A DNA stretch of 64,000 nucleotides from Mytilisepta virgata. Its lineage: Eukaryota; Mollusca; Bivalvia; Mytilida; Mytilidae. This document shows positions 1 to 15,500 of the stretch, in pieces (position 1 is the stretch's first letter; each line of letters starts with the position of its first letter). A program made the position numbers and the translations under genes. The notes under the pieces are model-generated. The model was not told where the DNA came from. It saw only the letters and a list, made by a program, of their open reading frames with translations, and made no database searches. The stretch lies in contig CM051517.1 in NCBI GenBank assembly GCA_028015205.1, positions 45,767,135 through 45,831,134 of the forward strand, in the 5' to 3' direction.

Positions 1-42
1 AGTTAATACAGAGTTCAGCTTGGGATCATTCTGGTTTACCAA
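1..42 (+). CDS. possible 3' end of an upstream exon of the host gene
   Basis: Reading from base 3 is open and ends in phase 1 at a GTAAAA donor (43-48), which is the phase the exon at 445 needs. The predicted residues are LIQSSAWDHSGLP. The donor is weak and the acceptor lies outside the window, so this is only a candidate. Confidence 0.3.
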
Positions 43-444
43 GTAAAAAGCTGAAAAGAAAAGGAAGCTTAAAGGGTATTTAATGACAAATTTTTTCTAA
101 CTGTTCAACTTTAAAAGTTTTTAACTTTTATTGCTGTAAATTTTACGTTGGATTGAGTTGTTTTCATGAGCATTAATTTGTGGTTGGAATTTAATATTTT
201 GACTCTACCAAATTTGTTGGTTTTGTGTTGAAAGTCAACCAAATATAATGACTCTGTTCAAATCTTTGAAGATATTTGAAAACAGAAGATTTGAGACTTT
301 GATAAATATTCAAAGGATACTTTCCCTTGAAATTTGGAAATACTTTTGACATAATTTGTTAAAAGCTTCAGTAAAATTGCAATAAAAAAGTCTTAGAAAT
401 TTTTCTGAAAAGATTTGATAAAATGATAAGTTTTCATATTGTAG

Positions 445-588
445 GTGTTTTGAAAACAAGCTCAAGTCCAGAACCACAAAGAAGACCATTAAGCTGTATT
501 GGGTCTGGACTTGAGGACTTCAATGAGAGCATGAATTCTTCTTTTGGGTCATATCCTGGTCTATCAGACAGTGCTCCGGCACCAAAAG
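445..588 (+). CDS. host gene exon (first well-supported in window)
   Basis: Acceptor ATATTGTAG ends at 444 and donor GTAAAG starts at 589. The exon begins with two bases of a codon and leaves one base over. It encodes a Ser/Pro-rich, probably disordered stretch (TSSSPEPQRRPL, SSFGSYPGLSDSAPAPK). The ATG at 423 lies before the acceptor and is not taken as a start. Confidence 0.75.
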
Positions 589-3500
589 GTAAAGATATAT
601 TAATGTATGTGTGGTAACAGTTGGCATACATGTAAAGTAAAGTATGGCTAAAATTTAGAAACCTTAAATCCACAAATTTGAGGTTTGATCAGGCCATTAA
701 ATGGAAGTTATTTGCAAGATATGAAAAATAATGAAAAAAATTAATCACAGCAATCTGAACCGAAATAAATATGTAAGCTAAACCTTAAAAATATTTATAT
801 CAAGTTATACTTGCAGGGTTATGCCCTTTGTAAAGATAATATTGTATCATGGAGACAAAAAAAAAGAACATGTTTTTTTGCATTGCCTTTAAATTGCAAT
901 GTCAAATATAAACAAATTAGTTGAAGAGTAAAATTTCTGATAGTTGCTCAAACTCAAAATAGAATGAAATCCAGTATGTGGTCAGGGTATATCTGGTTTG
1001 CATTAAAGAAATACATTTATATATACATGTATTTGACTTAAGGAAAAGGATAAAACTTTCTACAATATTAAAACATATTGTTAATTGACCTTATATTCCG
1101 AAAGTTGTTGAAAAGTCAAGAGAAGAGAGACTTAGATGGGAGTGGAAGCTGATGTTCAAGAAAATAGGTCATGACCTGGCCCAGTTCATAAATAATCAGA
1201 TACGGAATCAGTTCAAGATTTCTCTAGATAAGGAACTTGCTGACTGGACAAACCTTCACATCCTAGTAACAGAACCAGTGAGAGAGGATCTTTGGGGAGG
1301 AAAGCTGGATTATCCCAAAGTTGTAACAAAGGTAAGGTAGGGGTGTCATGTTCCATCAAGTTGTTCAAACAGAAGTGACATTAGGTTTTATCTGAATGTT
1401 TAAGGGGGTAGGCCTGGGTTAGGCCAAAATTTTCCACTCATTTAATTTTTTTCATATTTTCATCATGCATTATATGTCTCAATATACCACCTGAGAAAAT
1501 TTTGTTGAAATTCAACCACGCGTTTCCTTCACAGGGTTCATTGAAAATGGGCATTTAAGGGGTATCCTTCATTCCATGAGATGACACAAGTTAATGAATA
1601 TTACTACCTATCATAGGACATGTGTTTGATAAAAAAATAGTTATAATTGTTGAACTGAAGAACAGGGATATAGTCTTAATCAAAAATGAAATATGATGGT
1701 AAATTTCATTCTTTATATGCAAATTCAAAGGTAAAAAGTACCAGACATGTTAGGAATTTCGTTCATTTTCAGTTGCCTCATTAAATATTCAAATACTGCT
1801 GTAAAAAAATTCTGTCATTTAATTCTTACAAAAAACTGTTAAAACAAATATCATATAAATGTGCGTTATATGACAAAAAATTATGAAATTTTAACCATAA
1901 GTTTTCACAAAATACTCGATCAATTTTGATATTAAGACATTGAAAAAAAATATTTTCCCATAATACTATTTGACGCTGCATTATCATTCATTATATGTAG
2001 TTTATATGTGCAATACAACAAATCATGGTTACTAGTATATGATTTAAGGCAGAAAATATCTCTAAAACATTCGATTCATCAATTAAATGCTATTTAAAAT
2101 AATCCTGAAAATGTCAGGAGTGTGACATTTTATGTGTGATGGACTATTAATGTTACAGTATAAGACTAACAGGATAATGTGATAGAAGCAACCACGCACT
2201 GAGATGAGGATGAGATAAGCACACACTTCAAAAACACACTTCTCAAGAGGGGGGGGGGGGGCTAATTCTAGATTATATATTACTAATTTGTGGGACGAGT
2301 AGAAAATTCTAGTAAGGATTTATGAAATTATTGCAAATATTGACTCAGCATTTTCTTCATTTCGAGTGGCTGTTTCAGAAAAGTTTTAGATTCGTTACAG
2401 AGATGCCCCTTACCGAACCTCTTCACTTCGTCTAATGCGAGAAAATTTGGTACGTCATAGTAATGCCACGTCATTCCTATTGTTTGACGTCAAGAAAAAA
2501 AAACAGCAATAGGAGTTATCTCCCTTACCCCAGGCCTACCCCCTTAAAGTCAAAGAAAAATTGAACATTTATTTTATGTTTATTAAACAAATGTATTCAT
2601 AGTTTATCAGGGCTTTCCATACAATTTGAAGTAGTAGGCTGAAATCTAAAGTTAGGCGGCTTTGAAATGTGGCCAGCAAATCTGGTCGCCGCGCCTTTAC
2701 GGCAGGGGGTCTGTCCCCCAGAAGCCACTCAAGGCCCCCAGAAGCTCTGGGATAAATAGAGCAAAATCCTGCATCCTTGCAATCTCCTGGCACCTAATTC
2801 CAACTTTCAAATTACCATTTTTTATGTATGAAATTAAAAAAAAAATCTCAAAGAAATTTGATTTTTTTTTTGTGTGCAGGATTGTGTAACCTTCAATTCT
2901 TCATTATTTTCTTTCCTTTATGCTGATAATTCATTCTTTTTGTCTCGCCTGCGACGAAAGTCGCTGGAAGCGAGACATAGGTATAGCAATCCGGCGGCGA
3001 CGGCGAAGGCGACGGCGACGGCGACGGCGTTAACTTTTTGTAAAACCTTAATAACTTTTAAAGTATAATACTTACAATGTTCATCTTTGGTCCACAGGTG
3101 CATGAAGTGATGACCTTTTCAGCAGCACATTTTTAGATGACCTTGACCTTTTTTTCATGGTTCAATACCCACATAAACATTGCGACATAGTTTTACATTC
3201 AAATCCTTTTCTCAGAAACTATAATACCTAGAGTTATTATATTTGGTCTACAGTGAGATCTATATGGGTACATGCCAGTCTGACACCTGTCATTTGTCCT
3301 TGACCTCAATTGCACGGTTCAGTGAACTTCGAAAATCTGCGACATAGTTTTACATTCAAGTCCCTTTCTTAGTAACTGTAATGTTTAGAGTCATCATATT
3401 TGGTATATAGTAAGATCTATATGGGTACATGGGAGTCTGACACCTGTCATGTGTCCTTGACCTCAATTTCACAGCTCAGTGACTTTGTCAATTTTTTCTT

Positions 3501-6500
3501 CTAAAGTCCATTTTTCTGCAACTACAATGAATAGACTCATCATACATGGCTTATAGCAAGATCTGTATGGGTACATGCCAGTCTGACACCTTTCATGTGC
3601 CCTTGACCTCAATTTCATGGTTCAGTGACTTTGTCAATTTTTTCCTCAAAAGTTTATATTTCAGCAAGTGCAATGACTAGATTCATCAGATATGGTCTAT
3701 AGCTAGATCTATATGGGTACATGCCAGTCTGACACCTGTCATGTGTCCTTGACCTCAATTTCATGGTTCAGTGACTTTGTCAATTTTTTTCTTTAAAGTC
3801 TATTTTACAGCAACTACAATGAATAGACTCATCATACATGGCTTATAGCAAGATCTGTATGGGTACATGCCAGTCTGACACCTTTCATGTGCCCTTGACC
3901 TCAATTTCATGGTTCAGTGACTTTGTCAATTTTTTTCTTTTACAGTCCATTTTTCAGCAACTGCAATATCTAGACTCGCCATATATATAAGAACTTGCCC
4001 ACCTCATATTTTCAGATTGATCACTAATGTTTTAATTAGGGGATAGACAAACAGGAAGGGGGGGGGGGGGGAGAAGTATAACTTTGTGTATAAAGTTCCA
4101 TCTAGTTTTTTCTCTTCGAATGGCATACCTAAGATAATTGATACAAAACTTACATGATTATGTATATAATCTATTTGAGAAAAAGTATTTTGTTGATCAT
4201 AAAACCAAAGATCTTGTTTATTAAATTTCACACATAAATAATTTCACAACCCTCAATAGCCCCTGGCAAAATTGTGAGAACTACTAAAACATATCAAAAC
4301 TATTGATCTATTGATTCATGACTTTGTAAATAAGTCTGTAATGTAATGTTAATTTTTGTGTGGATGTCCTTTCAATAAGAATATTTGGATTGATATAAAT
4401 ATAAAAAGGATAAGTATATATTTAAACTTTGTTTCAAAATTGTTATATTTGTTGACACAAAATTTTATATAAATATGGGTGGTTCTGAAATTTAAAATTA
4501 GCATACAAAAAAGCCATTGATTTATCACTTGAATGCCGGTTCTCGAAGAATTGACATAAAATGAGCGATGGTGCGCGCAGTATGGTGCAATCATCAAAAT
4601 TTTGAGACAATTTATTTATCTTTTGGTGGTTTGCACGAAATACTTAAAATGCACAGTTTGATGATCCATAGAAAAATTATTGATTGATTAGTTATTGTTA
4701 TCCCCTCGCCCAACTGAGTTGTGGAGGGTATATAGTATCTCGCCCGTCCGAGTGTCTGTCTGTCAGTCCGTCCGTCCGTCCGTCCAAGTGTCTGTCCGTT
4801 TGTCCCACCTCAGGTTAAAGTTTGCATTATCTAAGATACTACATGTGCTACATCAATCATCTTTGGTCAGTAGATCCGTCTTGGAGAGTGATGCTGCTTC
4901 AAATGATAATTGGATCACTCTGCCCTACATTTTCTGCTTGAATGACTCAGGTTAAAGTTTGTGTAAAGGTTCATATCTAAAATACTACATGTGGTACATC
5001 AATCATCTTTGGTCAGTAGATGATAGCAAATGATAGCATGGTCTTTGATAGTGCATGTTATTCTGGGTCAAGCGCGGACAGGCGAGACATCTTTTAGGGT
5101 CCACACTTGTTTGATAATAATAACAAATATTATTGTTATACAATTTATATTATGTATTGTCATCTTCTCTGACTCTCCTCGCTTTCTTGAAGCCAAAACC
5201 GAACAGGGTATTTGATCGCTTCATTGTTGTTGACCACCGGAACTTCTCTCTTATTATCCTTGCAAAAATACAATGCTTTCCGACTAGAGATGACGTAAAT
5301 GTACACTTTCGACCAATCAGTGACCGGAATTCACGTGAACTATATTTAGCTAAAGGTAAAAACAGAATTTACATCCTTGTTTATCGCGACTTCACGACAA
5401 TACGACTCTCAACACTTGTCTACATATTTGTAGCCACCGTAAACGGCGGATTTCTGCCGTCTACTGGCTACTGTGGAAAGCTCTGGTTTATTTCTGAAGT
5501 AGAGAAGATACATTATACATTTATAATCAATGTGGTCATGGAAATTTTTTTGTTTCTGAAATTTCTGTTATTCATGAATATTTCTTACTAAAATGACTAA
5601 AGGAAATCATGTCAAATATGTAATACATTATAATTAAATTGAAGTATTACTGAAAATATTAGAATGTAGTGAGCTTTTGTGTTGTAGAAATTTACTGAGA
5701 ATTCGTTAAATATATTACAAACTTTCATACTTATATTTTCATAATATTTTAGTTGTTATTTGTTTATTTGTTTGTATGGTTGTAGTCTGTACTTGATTTT
5801 ATGAATGAGTTGGACTTCCTTCTACCTTTTGCCAAAGCTGGTTATGATGGAGTTATACACTGTGTAAGGACATCTTACATTGATTCAGCTTGTTTGTGTT
5901 TACAGAATCTTCATGTCCATTTGACCAAGGTAAATTTTATATGTAAATTCTTTTAAATTTGATATGTACTACTTCAGTAATGTAGTTAGCAAGCTCACCT
6001 AGAATACACACATGTACCATAAAATATAAAATCTGGGGGTTTAAATAAAACATTTTCCCCTGTAAAATGAAAGTTATAAATAATAATATCATTATATCTT
6101 TATCACATCTGTTTTATAAACATCTGGTATTGTACTGAAAATAAGTATTGACAAATTTTAATACATATATATTGAAGTAGATTTTAGATATAGATTGTCA
6201 GTTTTATATTATATTCTGATGTTATTAAGAATTATAAAATATATTTATGATATTCATATTTTTGTAGCTATGTAGTGACATTCCAAGAAATGCTCCAATG
6301 AAAAGTTTGTATGCCATTTTGTCCAGTGCTGCTTATATCAGAAATCAGTTACATTATTATGAGTCAGTTTTGGTTCCAGAAGAAAGCAGGTACATAATAG
6401 AAATTTCTCATAAAATCTGTATGTTATATTTAATAAAATACTTGTCCTGTGTCATTTTGGAAACAAGATAATAACAATAAGACAGTGGGCAATTTCTACA

Positions 6501-9500
6501 AGACCAACATCAATAGATGAGGCAAATTCTTGAGTAAAACTAACACAAAAAAGACAATCCAAAGGATTAAAAAAGCATTCGCAATGTAAACTCGCACCCA
6601 AAAAACAGGAGTGTCATCAGGTGCTCTGGAAGGGTAACTATGTCCTGCTCTATTAAATAAAAACAGGGTATCAGTTCTTGCTTGAGAATGTTTTGTCTAT
6701 GGGATATACTATGAAGATATGTCTTGTATCTTTAGAATATAACACTGGAAATTAACCATTATAACCATTTAATCTGAATATGGTCATCTGCAAGTAAAAG
6801 TTTTGTACATGTGTCCTTGGAAAAATGCAAAATAATGACAAAAAAACAATTTTACCATTTTAGTAAGAAAGTATTTACAGAACAGCATAAAAAGTTTGTT
6901 GAGCTGGTAGAAGTAGTCACTAAATTAATGGTTGAGATACACAAGAATTATGTAGCCACTAGTATATTACATGATGCTGAAAGTTATAACTGGTCAGATA
7001 CAAAAGAATTTCATGAGGTATATCTTCATTATATTTTGAATTATGGTTGCTTTTAAATTTATACAGTAGTTCATTTGTATATGCTTTAACATATAGCCTT
7101 TCTACTTAAAAAAATGAAACTGTATTAATAAGTACATGAAAACATTTTTCTTATTGTTTCCAGTGTAAATATTAAAAATTATTCTAAAAAAACTGAACAC
7201 ATCGTTACTAAAATGGTGAAAAATGGTTACAAAATATTGCCAAGTTTTTTGTATCTGTGATCAGAATTTAAAAGTTGCTAAAATGACTGGTACAAGACTC
7301 ACTAGACTTGTCTAGTGACATTTTCCTTAGGCTCCTCTATTGTTACCTTATAAAAGTCAGATGTTGTTCTGGTGTTAAGTCGCCTTGTCCATAAAAAAAT
7401 CAAATATGCACGAAAAAATCACAAAATTAGCCATTTTCGGGTAAATTAAACAAGAGGCTCACCAGAGCCTGTATCACTCACCTGGAGTCTGGTTTTCATT
7501 GGACAATTAATCAACTATTTGACCAAGTTTGTTGCAATTTGTTCAATTGTTCAGGGAAAATTTGTTGAAGATTTATTTTTTATAAGGTTTAATGTTAAAA
7601 TATGTTCCCTGATGGTGGTAGTCCTGGCAGGAAGTTGACAAAATTGACCAGGAATAAGGGTGAACCTTAAATAAATGTAACAGAACCCGACCTCAAATTA
7701 CACAAACCAATAACTCCTAAATAGAATTCGGGATTCCCTTCAAAATTTCAGGATAGGTAGATCTTAACATGGCAAACATTTTTCAATTTATATTTCACTT
7801 CTATCTCAAATAGTTTTGGAGATAAATGCAAAAATGTTAAAATTTTGAAAATTTGACAAAAAAAAGTGAATAACTCCTAAATGGGTTTTGGGATTTCCTT
7901 TAAAATTTCAGGGTATGTAGATCTCAACATGGCAAACATTTTGCAAATTTACATTTCACTTCTATCTCAAATAGTTTTGGAAATAAATGACGAAAAATGT
8001 TAAATTTTGAAAATTTGACAAAAAAAGGGCAATAACTCCTAAATGGATTTTGGGATTTCCTTTAAAATTTCAGGGTATGTAGATCTCAACATGGCAAACA
8101 TTTTTCAAATTTAGATTTCACTTCTATCTCAAATAGTTTTGGAGATAAATGCAAAAATGTTAAAATTTAGAAAATTTGACAAAAAAAAAGGCAATAACTC
8201 CTAAATGGGTTTTGGGATTTCCTTTAAAATTTCAGGGTATGTAGATCTCAACATGGCAAACATTTTTCAAATTTACATTTCACTTCTATCTCAAATAGTT
8301 TTGGAGATAAATGCAAAAATGTTAAAATTTAGAAAATTTGACAAAAAAAAAGGCAATAACTCCTAAATGGGTTTTGGGATTTCCTTTAAAATTTCAGGGT
8401 ATGTAGATCTCAACATGGCAAACATTTTTCAAATTTACATTTCACTTCTATCTCAAATAGTTTTGGAGATAAATGACGAAAAATGTTAAATTATGAAAAT
8501 TTGATGAAAAAAGGACAATAACTCCTAAATGGGTTTTAAGATTTCCTTCAAAATTTCAGGTTAGGTAGATCTTGTCATGCTGATCAATTTTACCTCATGT
8601 CAGATTTTTTATATCTGTAACGGTTTTTAAGTTATAAGCCAAAAACAATACATCCACCCCTATATTTTATTTTTAGCTATGACAGCCATGTTTTATGTCA
8701 GATCAAAATAAATTGAGGATCGTTTGTAGAGGACATGTCATAGATCATTCCTATTAAGTTTCAAACCAATCGGCCCAGCGGTTTCAGAGGAGAAGATTTT
8801 TGAATAAAAAATTTTTGAAAATTTGACAAAAAAAGGGCAACAACTCCTAAATTGGTTTTGGGATTTCCTTTAAAATTTCAGGGTAGGTAGATCTCAACAT
8901 GGCAAACATTTTTCAAATTTACATTTCACTTCTATCTCAAATAGTTTTGGAGATAAATGACGAAAAATGTTAAAATTTTGAAAATTTGACAAAAAAAGGC
9001 AATAACTCCTAAATGGGTTTTGGAATTTCCTTCAAAATTTCAGGGTAGGTAGATCTGGTCATGCTGATCAATTTTACCCCATGTCAGATTTTCGATATCT
9101 GTAACGGTTTTTGAGTTATTACCAAAAAACAGCAATTTACCCCTATGTTTTATTTTTAGTAACCTCGGCCATGTTTTTCAACGAATCAAAAATCCCCACA
9201 TCAGTTCTATGCAGGGTACCCCAAGGAACAATCTTAACAAGTTTCATTTGATTTTGAATAGTTTCAGAGCAGAAGATTTTTGAAATAATAACATAAAAAA
9301 AAGCCAAAAATGTCAAAAAAGGGCTATAACTCTAACATCAGTTGACAGATTTTCACGAAAATCAGCACATAGGTAGCTCTCATCATGCTGAACACTTTCA
9401 ACCTGTTAGAATATGCCGTAACCTAATGATTTTTGAGATATTTGCGAAAAACTGTTATTTGACCCCCTATGTTCTATTTTTAGTAACAGCGGCCATGTTT

Positions 9501-12500
9501 TTCGACGAATCAAAAATCCCCACATCAGTTCTATGCAGGGTACCCCAAGGAGCATTCATACCAAGTTTGGTTGTAATTAGTCAAGTAGTTTCAGAGGAGA
9601 AGAGTTTTGTATAATTATTAACGACGACGATGACGGACAATGACGACGGACGCCAAGTGATGGCAATAGCTCACATGGCCTTTGGCCAGGTGAGCTAAAA
9701 ACGTGTCGACTTAGATCGGCTCAATATATATTGTTAAAATTTGAAACATACTTTGTTAAGATAAGTATCTTTTAATGGTCACCTGCTAATCAATGCTAAA
9801 CATATAGCTTCAACTCCTATTTTGTGTTTTAATTTGATGAAGTTTACCCTTGACTTAATGATAAACGTCAAGTAAAAAGCCTATAACGTACCTGTTAAGT
9901 AGTTTCATAGTTACATATTTTAAATGATTTTTCAATGAGGATTTTATAAGTCATATGTTTTTAGCAAGAACCGAAAATACATTAAATAACTTTGCTTTAT
10001 TGGATTGTCCATGAGAGTGTACTTTACGATTCCATATGTTAATTGTTGCCTATTTACAGAGTTATCTGTAAACATCAAGGGAAAAATTGTCATTTTTCTG
10101 CAAAATATTTTTTCTTGCTTACATTATCCTTCAAACACATTAATGATATGTTTTTGGATATATTTTCAAATGTTTTTTTTTATGGCTGGTGAAGGCCTGT
10201 CCATATTCAATATTTTTACAAAAACTAGAAGTAGTTTTAGTGCTTTATGTTTAAAATAAGACACCTTCTGTCAGGAAAGATAACTCATGCTTATGGGAGA
10301 CAACTCCAATATCCAGACATAGAGAAAAGTATTCCATCCATTATCACCAAGTTTTTAACAAGATAATGTAGATAATGAGTTAAAAATTACCTTGTGTTTC
10401 ATTATTAAAAACTTTAAATTAAAGTGGTGTTTTAAAACAAGCTGAACATCACAATAATTAGAACTTTCATTTAAAATCTTGATAGTAATATTCTTTTACA
10501 GCTTGAATGTCAATTACTGACTTGAATTTGATTTTTATTTTCTAGGGAGAGAGGTGTTCATATCCTATACAGATGTGGAACTATCATATGAAAGGATTAC
10601 AACATGATTTGTGGACAGTATGTCCACCAAGACTTGGGCAAACAATATTTGGTGAAGTGTTACAAGAGTCTTTACATATTCTGGCACAGAGATATGCTCG
10701 TTCCCTCCCAAGCTATAAACGTGTTCCTCAGTTCAGGTATTGTAAAAATTAGAAATTTAAATTAATGTTGCCTCCTTCTTTGTTAAATTGAATTGAAAGT
10801 TTGTATAAACCATACAAGTAAAGTTTTTTAATACAAAGGATAAGCATTTAACATATAAAGGAAGCTATAGTGTAGTCAATTTAATTTTACAGTAAAATCA
10901 TACAGTAACATTCATTTAAAAATTGTTAAGTGAGATTTTAATTATTAACCAAAAAATTTCGAAGAATTTTAAGGACAAGGTTTAAAAATTATATGAAAAA
11001 TTTAGGTCAGTTCTGGGACAAAAAAATCAATTCTTCTCATTACAGTGTTTAAGGATAGAAATTTAATTTTAGGAGAAAATGAGATTTCATGACTATAACA
11101 ATGATATTATATATCATGTATCAATGTAGTATTTCAAACCAGATATTTCTACAGGTACTCAGGCATAATCCATTGAAAAAAACGGCCAATATATTGCCAG
11201 TTGCAAATAAATAAGTGAGGTAAAATCCCAATAGGTGGACAAATATAGTTTGGTGTTGGAAAACTGATATTGTAACAGAGCATTATTAATGGTATTACTG
11301 ATTTCAATGTAATTTTATTGTAGAGGTGATATCATCACAGTTTTACTGTGTACTCTTGAGATGCTGTTTTCTTCATGTCAGTCATTGCACCAGATTCTGG
11401 ATGTAGGTGACTCACATCTTCCTCATTACATGATACAGAACCTATGTACAACACTGCTGTCTACCATGGCTATAGTCAGTTCTCCATTGGAGATTTTATA
11501 CAGGTAAAGAAGGGAGAGTACATTCACTATAAATGTTTTTACAAAAATGAGGAACATGTTCTTTAACACGTACCTTTTAAGTGAAAAATTATAAATATTT
11601 TGTATAATATGGAACTATGCAAGTTACAGATTTGTACATAATATATGTAATAAAAAAATTTTGAGCTGCAAAATGTGGAAAGAAGCCACACTTTGGTTTA
11701 AAATTTCATTGAACTATACTGGTGAATTCTTGCATGTTCATTGCTTTTGCAATTGAGATTTCTTCTGAATAAACCACTCTGTCCATATAGACACTTTCAC
11801 ATTTTTTAGTATCTGAATAAATTACTTTAACAAACACACATACTCATACATTGTACATTTAAACTAAAAAACAGTAATGAATGTAGCCGCCTTATTTTAA
11901 GGCCTTGAGCAAGAACAAGACAATACTGACTTAAGAAAAACTTATTGATAAATATTGATAATATCTACTTCTCCAACTTTTGTTCAACACAAATGCAATG
12001 TGATAAGTGAATTCATAAAAAAATATTCATTCAGAATGTATCTGATATTTCTAACATCTGTGTGTATTTTCCATAGATACTTATAATTTGTACTATACAT
12101 TAGTCTGTGAAAAAATATATAAGTATTTTTCCTTAACAGAGAGTTTAAGAAAGGGTACACGAAAACTAGTCACAGAGGGGGTCAGTTTTCTCCAGTAACC
12201 AATACAGCAGGATGTAATACAAATTGGTTGTCATGGATACAACCAGGAATGTTTCCACAGGGATGTAAGCAGTAAGTGTGATGTCAATCTGTAAAATAGT
12301 TACAGTATAGACACGAGTTTTCAGTAAAATAGAAGTATATTGAATAATAACTGGTTGTCATAGATGCATTAAGAATTTGTGTTACAAGATGTAAATAGCA
12401 AGTCAGTAGAATTAAAAAAATTATTTAAAATAAATTTACAAATAGAAAATCTTAAAATATTGATAGAAATATCACTTCAAGAACAATTAGAAAAAGATAT

Positions 12501-15500
12501 TGTAGGAAAAACAATAAAGACATTACAAAAACATGATCATCACACCTGCTCAAATAACTAGAAAAGTAAAGCTGTATCTTTTTATTTTGAAATTGTGAAA
12601 TGTAAAAAAAATAACTAGATCATTTAATATTTTTACTGTGAAATGACAGCATTATATTGCTAAAAATGAGTAAAATGCAGAAAATGTCATGGTTTATGTT
12701 ATTCTGCACAATAGGAAGGATGAATGAATTTTAGTAAGTAATGTAATTTTATAGTAATAATTTATAAGTAAACAACTGTCTCTATCTATAGATATGATGA
12801 AATGCAGACAACTACAGCAGTATACATACAGTGTAGATTGTTACTCAGTCAGCCAGAAATAGATTGGGCTATGACACTTCAGGTCTGTATACATAAATCA
12901 TAAAAAAAGATAAAAAAGACTATTATTTTTTGTTGGTATTGTGAAGTATTTGTATCCCTAATTTTTCCTCACAAACATATATATTTGAATGTTTTTATTA
13001 TAACAAAGATAATGTAATGATCTTGTTATAGAGGCCCAGATCAATGAGGAACCAGAGTGAGTTATATTTTCCTAACCAATGTAGGTAAGGGAGATAATTA
13101 AATTCTCTCCCTTTTGTCCTGAGGCTAAAAGGGAGACAAATTTATTATTTCCCTTACCTACATTGGTTAGGAAAATATAACTCACTCTGGTTTCTCATTT
13201 GCCATGGAATACCATAGGTCATATCAGAGGGAAAAATTATTTTTATCTCCCCTGGATAACATGGTAATGGGAGATTAGTGACTAATGGTTATTATTATGT
13301 ATTTTTATTGTAATAAATACGTTACCATCATAAATTCTGAGTATACCATTTGCGCATGTCAGCAACAGCCGGAATCCCCAAAACTAAAAATAGCTATTGT
13401 ATGGTATCACCCAAGCACCTGTGTGAACCCCAAACCTCTATACATCCATTATATTTCCGGCTGCGCACGTGGTAACACGCTTTCGGATTTACACAGATGA
13501 AAACGATTTATGGTTTGACAAACTTTGTGTATACTGTAATATTATTAATATTATTTAATTATTGATATCCCCATTTATTTTTAGATACATTATATTTATC
13601 TACATTCAATTAATTTTAGATAAATATTAATTAAAATGTCGTCATTCAATGACATAAACAGTCCATTCCAGACCATCACAGGCAATGATGTGTTTCTGGA
13701 TGGCTCTTTACCTTTCCCTTCGCCTCCGGTGAGCTCAGGTTCGCTTCCAGTTACTACCTGCCCACTTACCGACGTTTCTACTTCGGTTGCAGGTACCGCA
13801 TTTCAGCAGACACCTCCGGTTTCTGTTATCAGGCATGGAAGCGTTCCTACTGTCACCCACACCATATCCAGACCTGTTTCCACTACAGGGTCAGTTTCTT
13901 ATGCTCCAGGTAGTTCTATGAACTTAGGCCTGCCAGGTTCTAGACCCCCCAGTTCTTACTGTGGTTTTCCCCTGCCTATGTCAGGTAATGATCCTTTTTC
14001 CTGGTCTAGACCACCTTGGGCACAAGGTTTTCCTGGTGCAGGTATGCCTGGTTTTTGGCCATATGGTGGATATTTTGGTCCTTCAACCTCGGTTTCGGGC
14101 CATACTGCTAACCTTCCGTCGGTAGCAATACCGGCTCCTTCGGTAGCAGTACCTTCCACCGTAGCAGTGCCGGCAACTGTCTCCCAGCCCACCTGTACTG
14201 TTGGCCTCCAGGACAACCAGCCGGTTTCTGTTCCTAGTACTTCTCTTGCATCTTTCAGGAGTGTACTTGAGGAATTTCAAAATTCTATTCGAAAGGATTT
14301 TTCCTCCTTTTCTAAAAGGCTTTCTGTACTTGAAAGTAAAGCTGTCCAACCTTGTCCTGTGGCCAGGGATCAGGACAGCGATAGTGAACAAGAGGTTGAG
14401 GATGACAGAGTGTAGGTTGCTCCTGGTAGTCAAGAAAGCAACTTTTCTGAGGATGAGGAAGATCCTTCTCCTACAGATCCGACTCCATCAGATCCCGCCC
14501 TTGCAGATACTGCTTCGCTTGTTTCTCAATCGAACTCAGTTCCACCCTCTCATACTAAGGAGTCCGAAGGTGAGGAAGCTCCTTCTTCCATGAGGGATCT
14601 TAGAGATAAGGTTTTCACTATTATGAGGGAGGTCAACAAGGTTCCTTTTGCGTCACCTCCTAAACCCAAAAGGCTCTCCTCTGTTTTCGAGGCCTCCTGT
14701 GGTTTTCCTGACAGTAAGGCTCGTAGTAGCTTTCCAGAGCCTGATCACATTTCCACTGCCCTGCAAATTATTAATGAAGGGATAGGTGGTTCAGCTTCCG
14801 AGGTTTCGTCTGGGAACATTACAGGTTTTGGAATTGCCTCCTTCTCTGAGCACGTCCGGGTGAAGGATTATGATATTTTCAACTCTTCTCTTGGAAGGTT
14901 AGTTCCTAAGGTTGAGAAATCTCTTTCCACAGCTATTAATTCCAAGCCAGTTGGCGGCCTTCGCCTGTCTCAGTCGATCTGGTCGAAAAATGAAAATCTT
15001 CTGCGTAGTACTTCCCAAATACTTGGAACAGCAGAACATTTTTTAGCAGCAGTGGGTTCCTGTCTTAATAGACAGGATTCTACTGTTTCTCCAGAGATTA
15101 AGTCTTTCCTACTCCAAGTAGACAAGGCTATTGGTGCTTCCCAACTCCTAATCTTGGGTTCTCTAGCCAACTGCACTCTTTCTAAGAGGTCAGAAATCTT
15201 GGAGAAATCTAATGTTTCTGTAAGTGTGAAAGATTCCCTTCTCCGGTCTTCACTATCGGATAAGATCTTTAATCTTTCCCTTCAGGAGGTGCAAGAACAG
15301 ATCAGGCAGACACCTGCCCCTGTTAAGGTTAATGTACAGGTAAACAGTGGTAAGAGATCTGTTCCCAACTTCTCTCCTAGGAATTCCTCTTTTCCTCAAA
15401 ACAAGAGAAGGAAAACTGGTGGTGGTGCAGGTAAGTCAACCCCTAAGCCTGGGCCTTCTAATTCCGCTTCAGGTTTTAAAGGCCCCAGGAGGCATAATAA

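Noticed and set aside
423..444. ATG at 423 as the gene start
   Set aside because: It lies before the acceptor at 443-444, and the exon phase needs an upstream exon.
3138..3156. TGACCTTGACCT as a nuclear-receptor binding site
   Set aside because: Part of a multicopy core repeat (family A); no evidence of a regulatory role.
7451..9701. Canonical Helitron (TC...CTRR, insertion in A-T)
   Set aside because: The terminus GAGCTAAAA could be read as CTAA, but the traced junctions are in oligo-T/oligo-A tracts and the 5' end is CAAGAG, which fits Helentron-type better.
13956..14433. Antisense and alternative frames over the DIRS ORFs, including 15619-16302 and 14201-14593
   Set aside because: Shadows of the gag-like and pol frames; no domain motifs.
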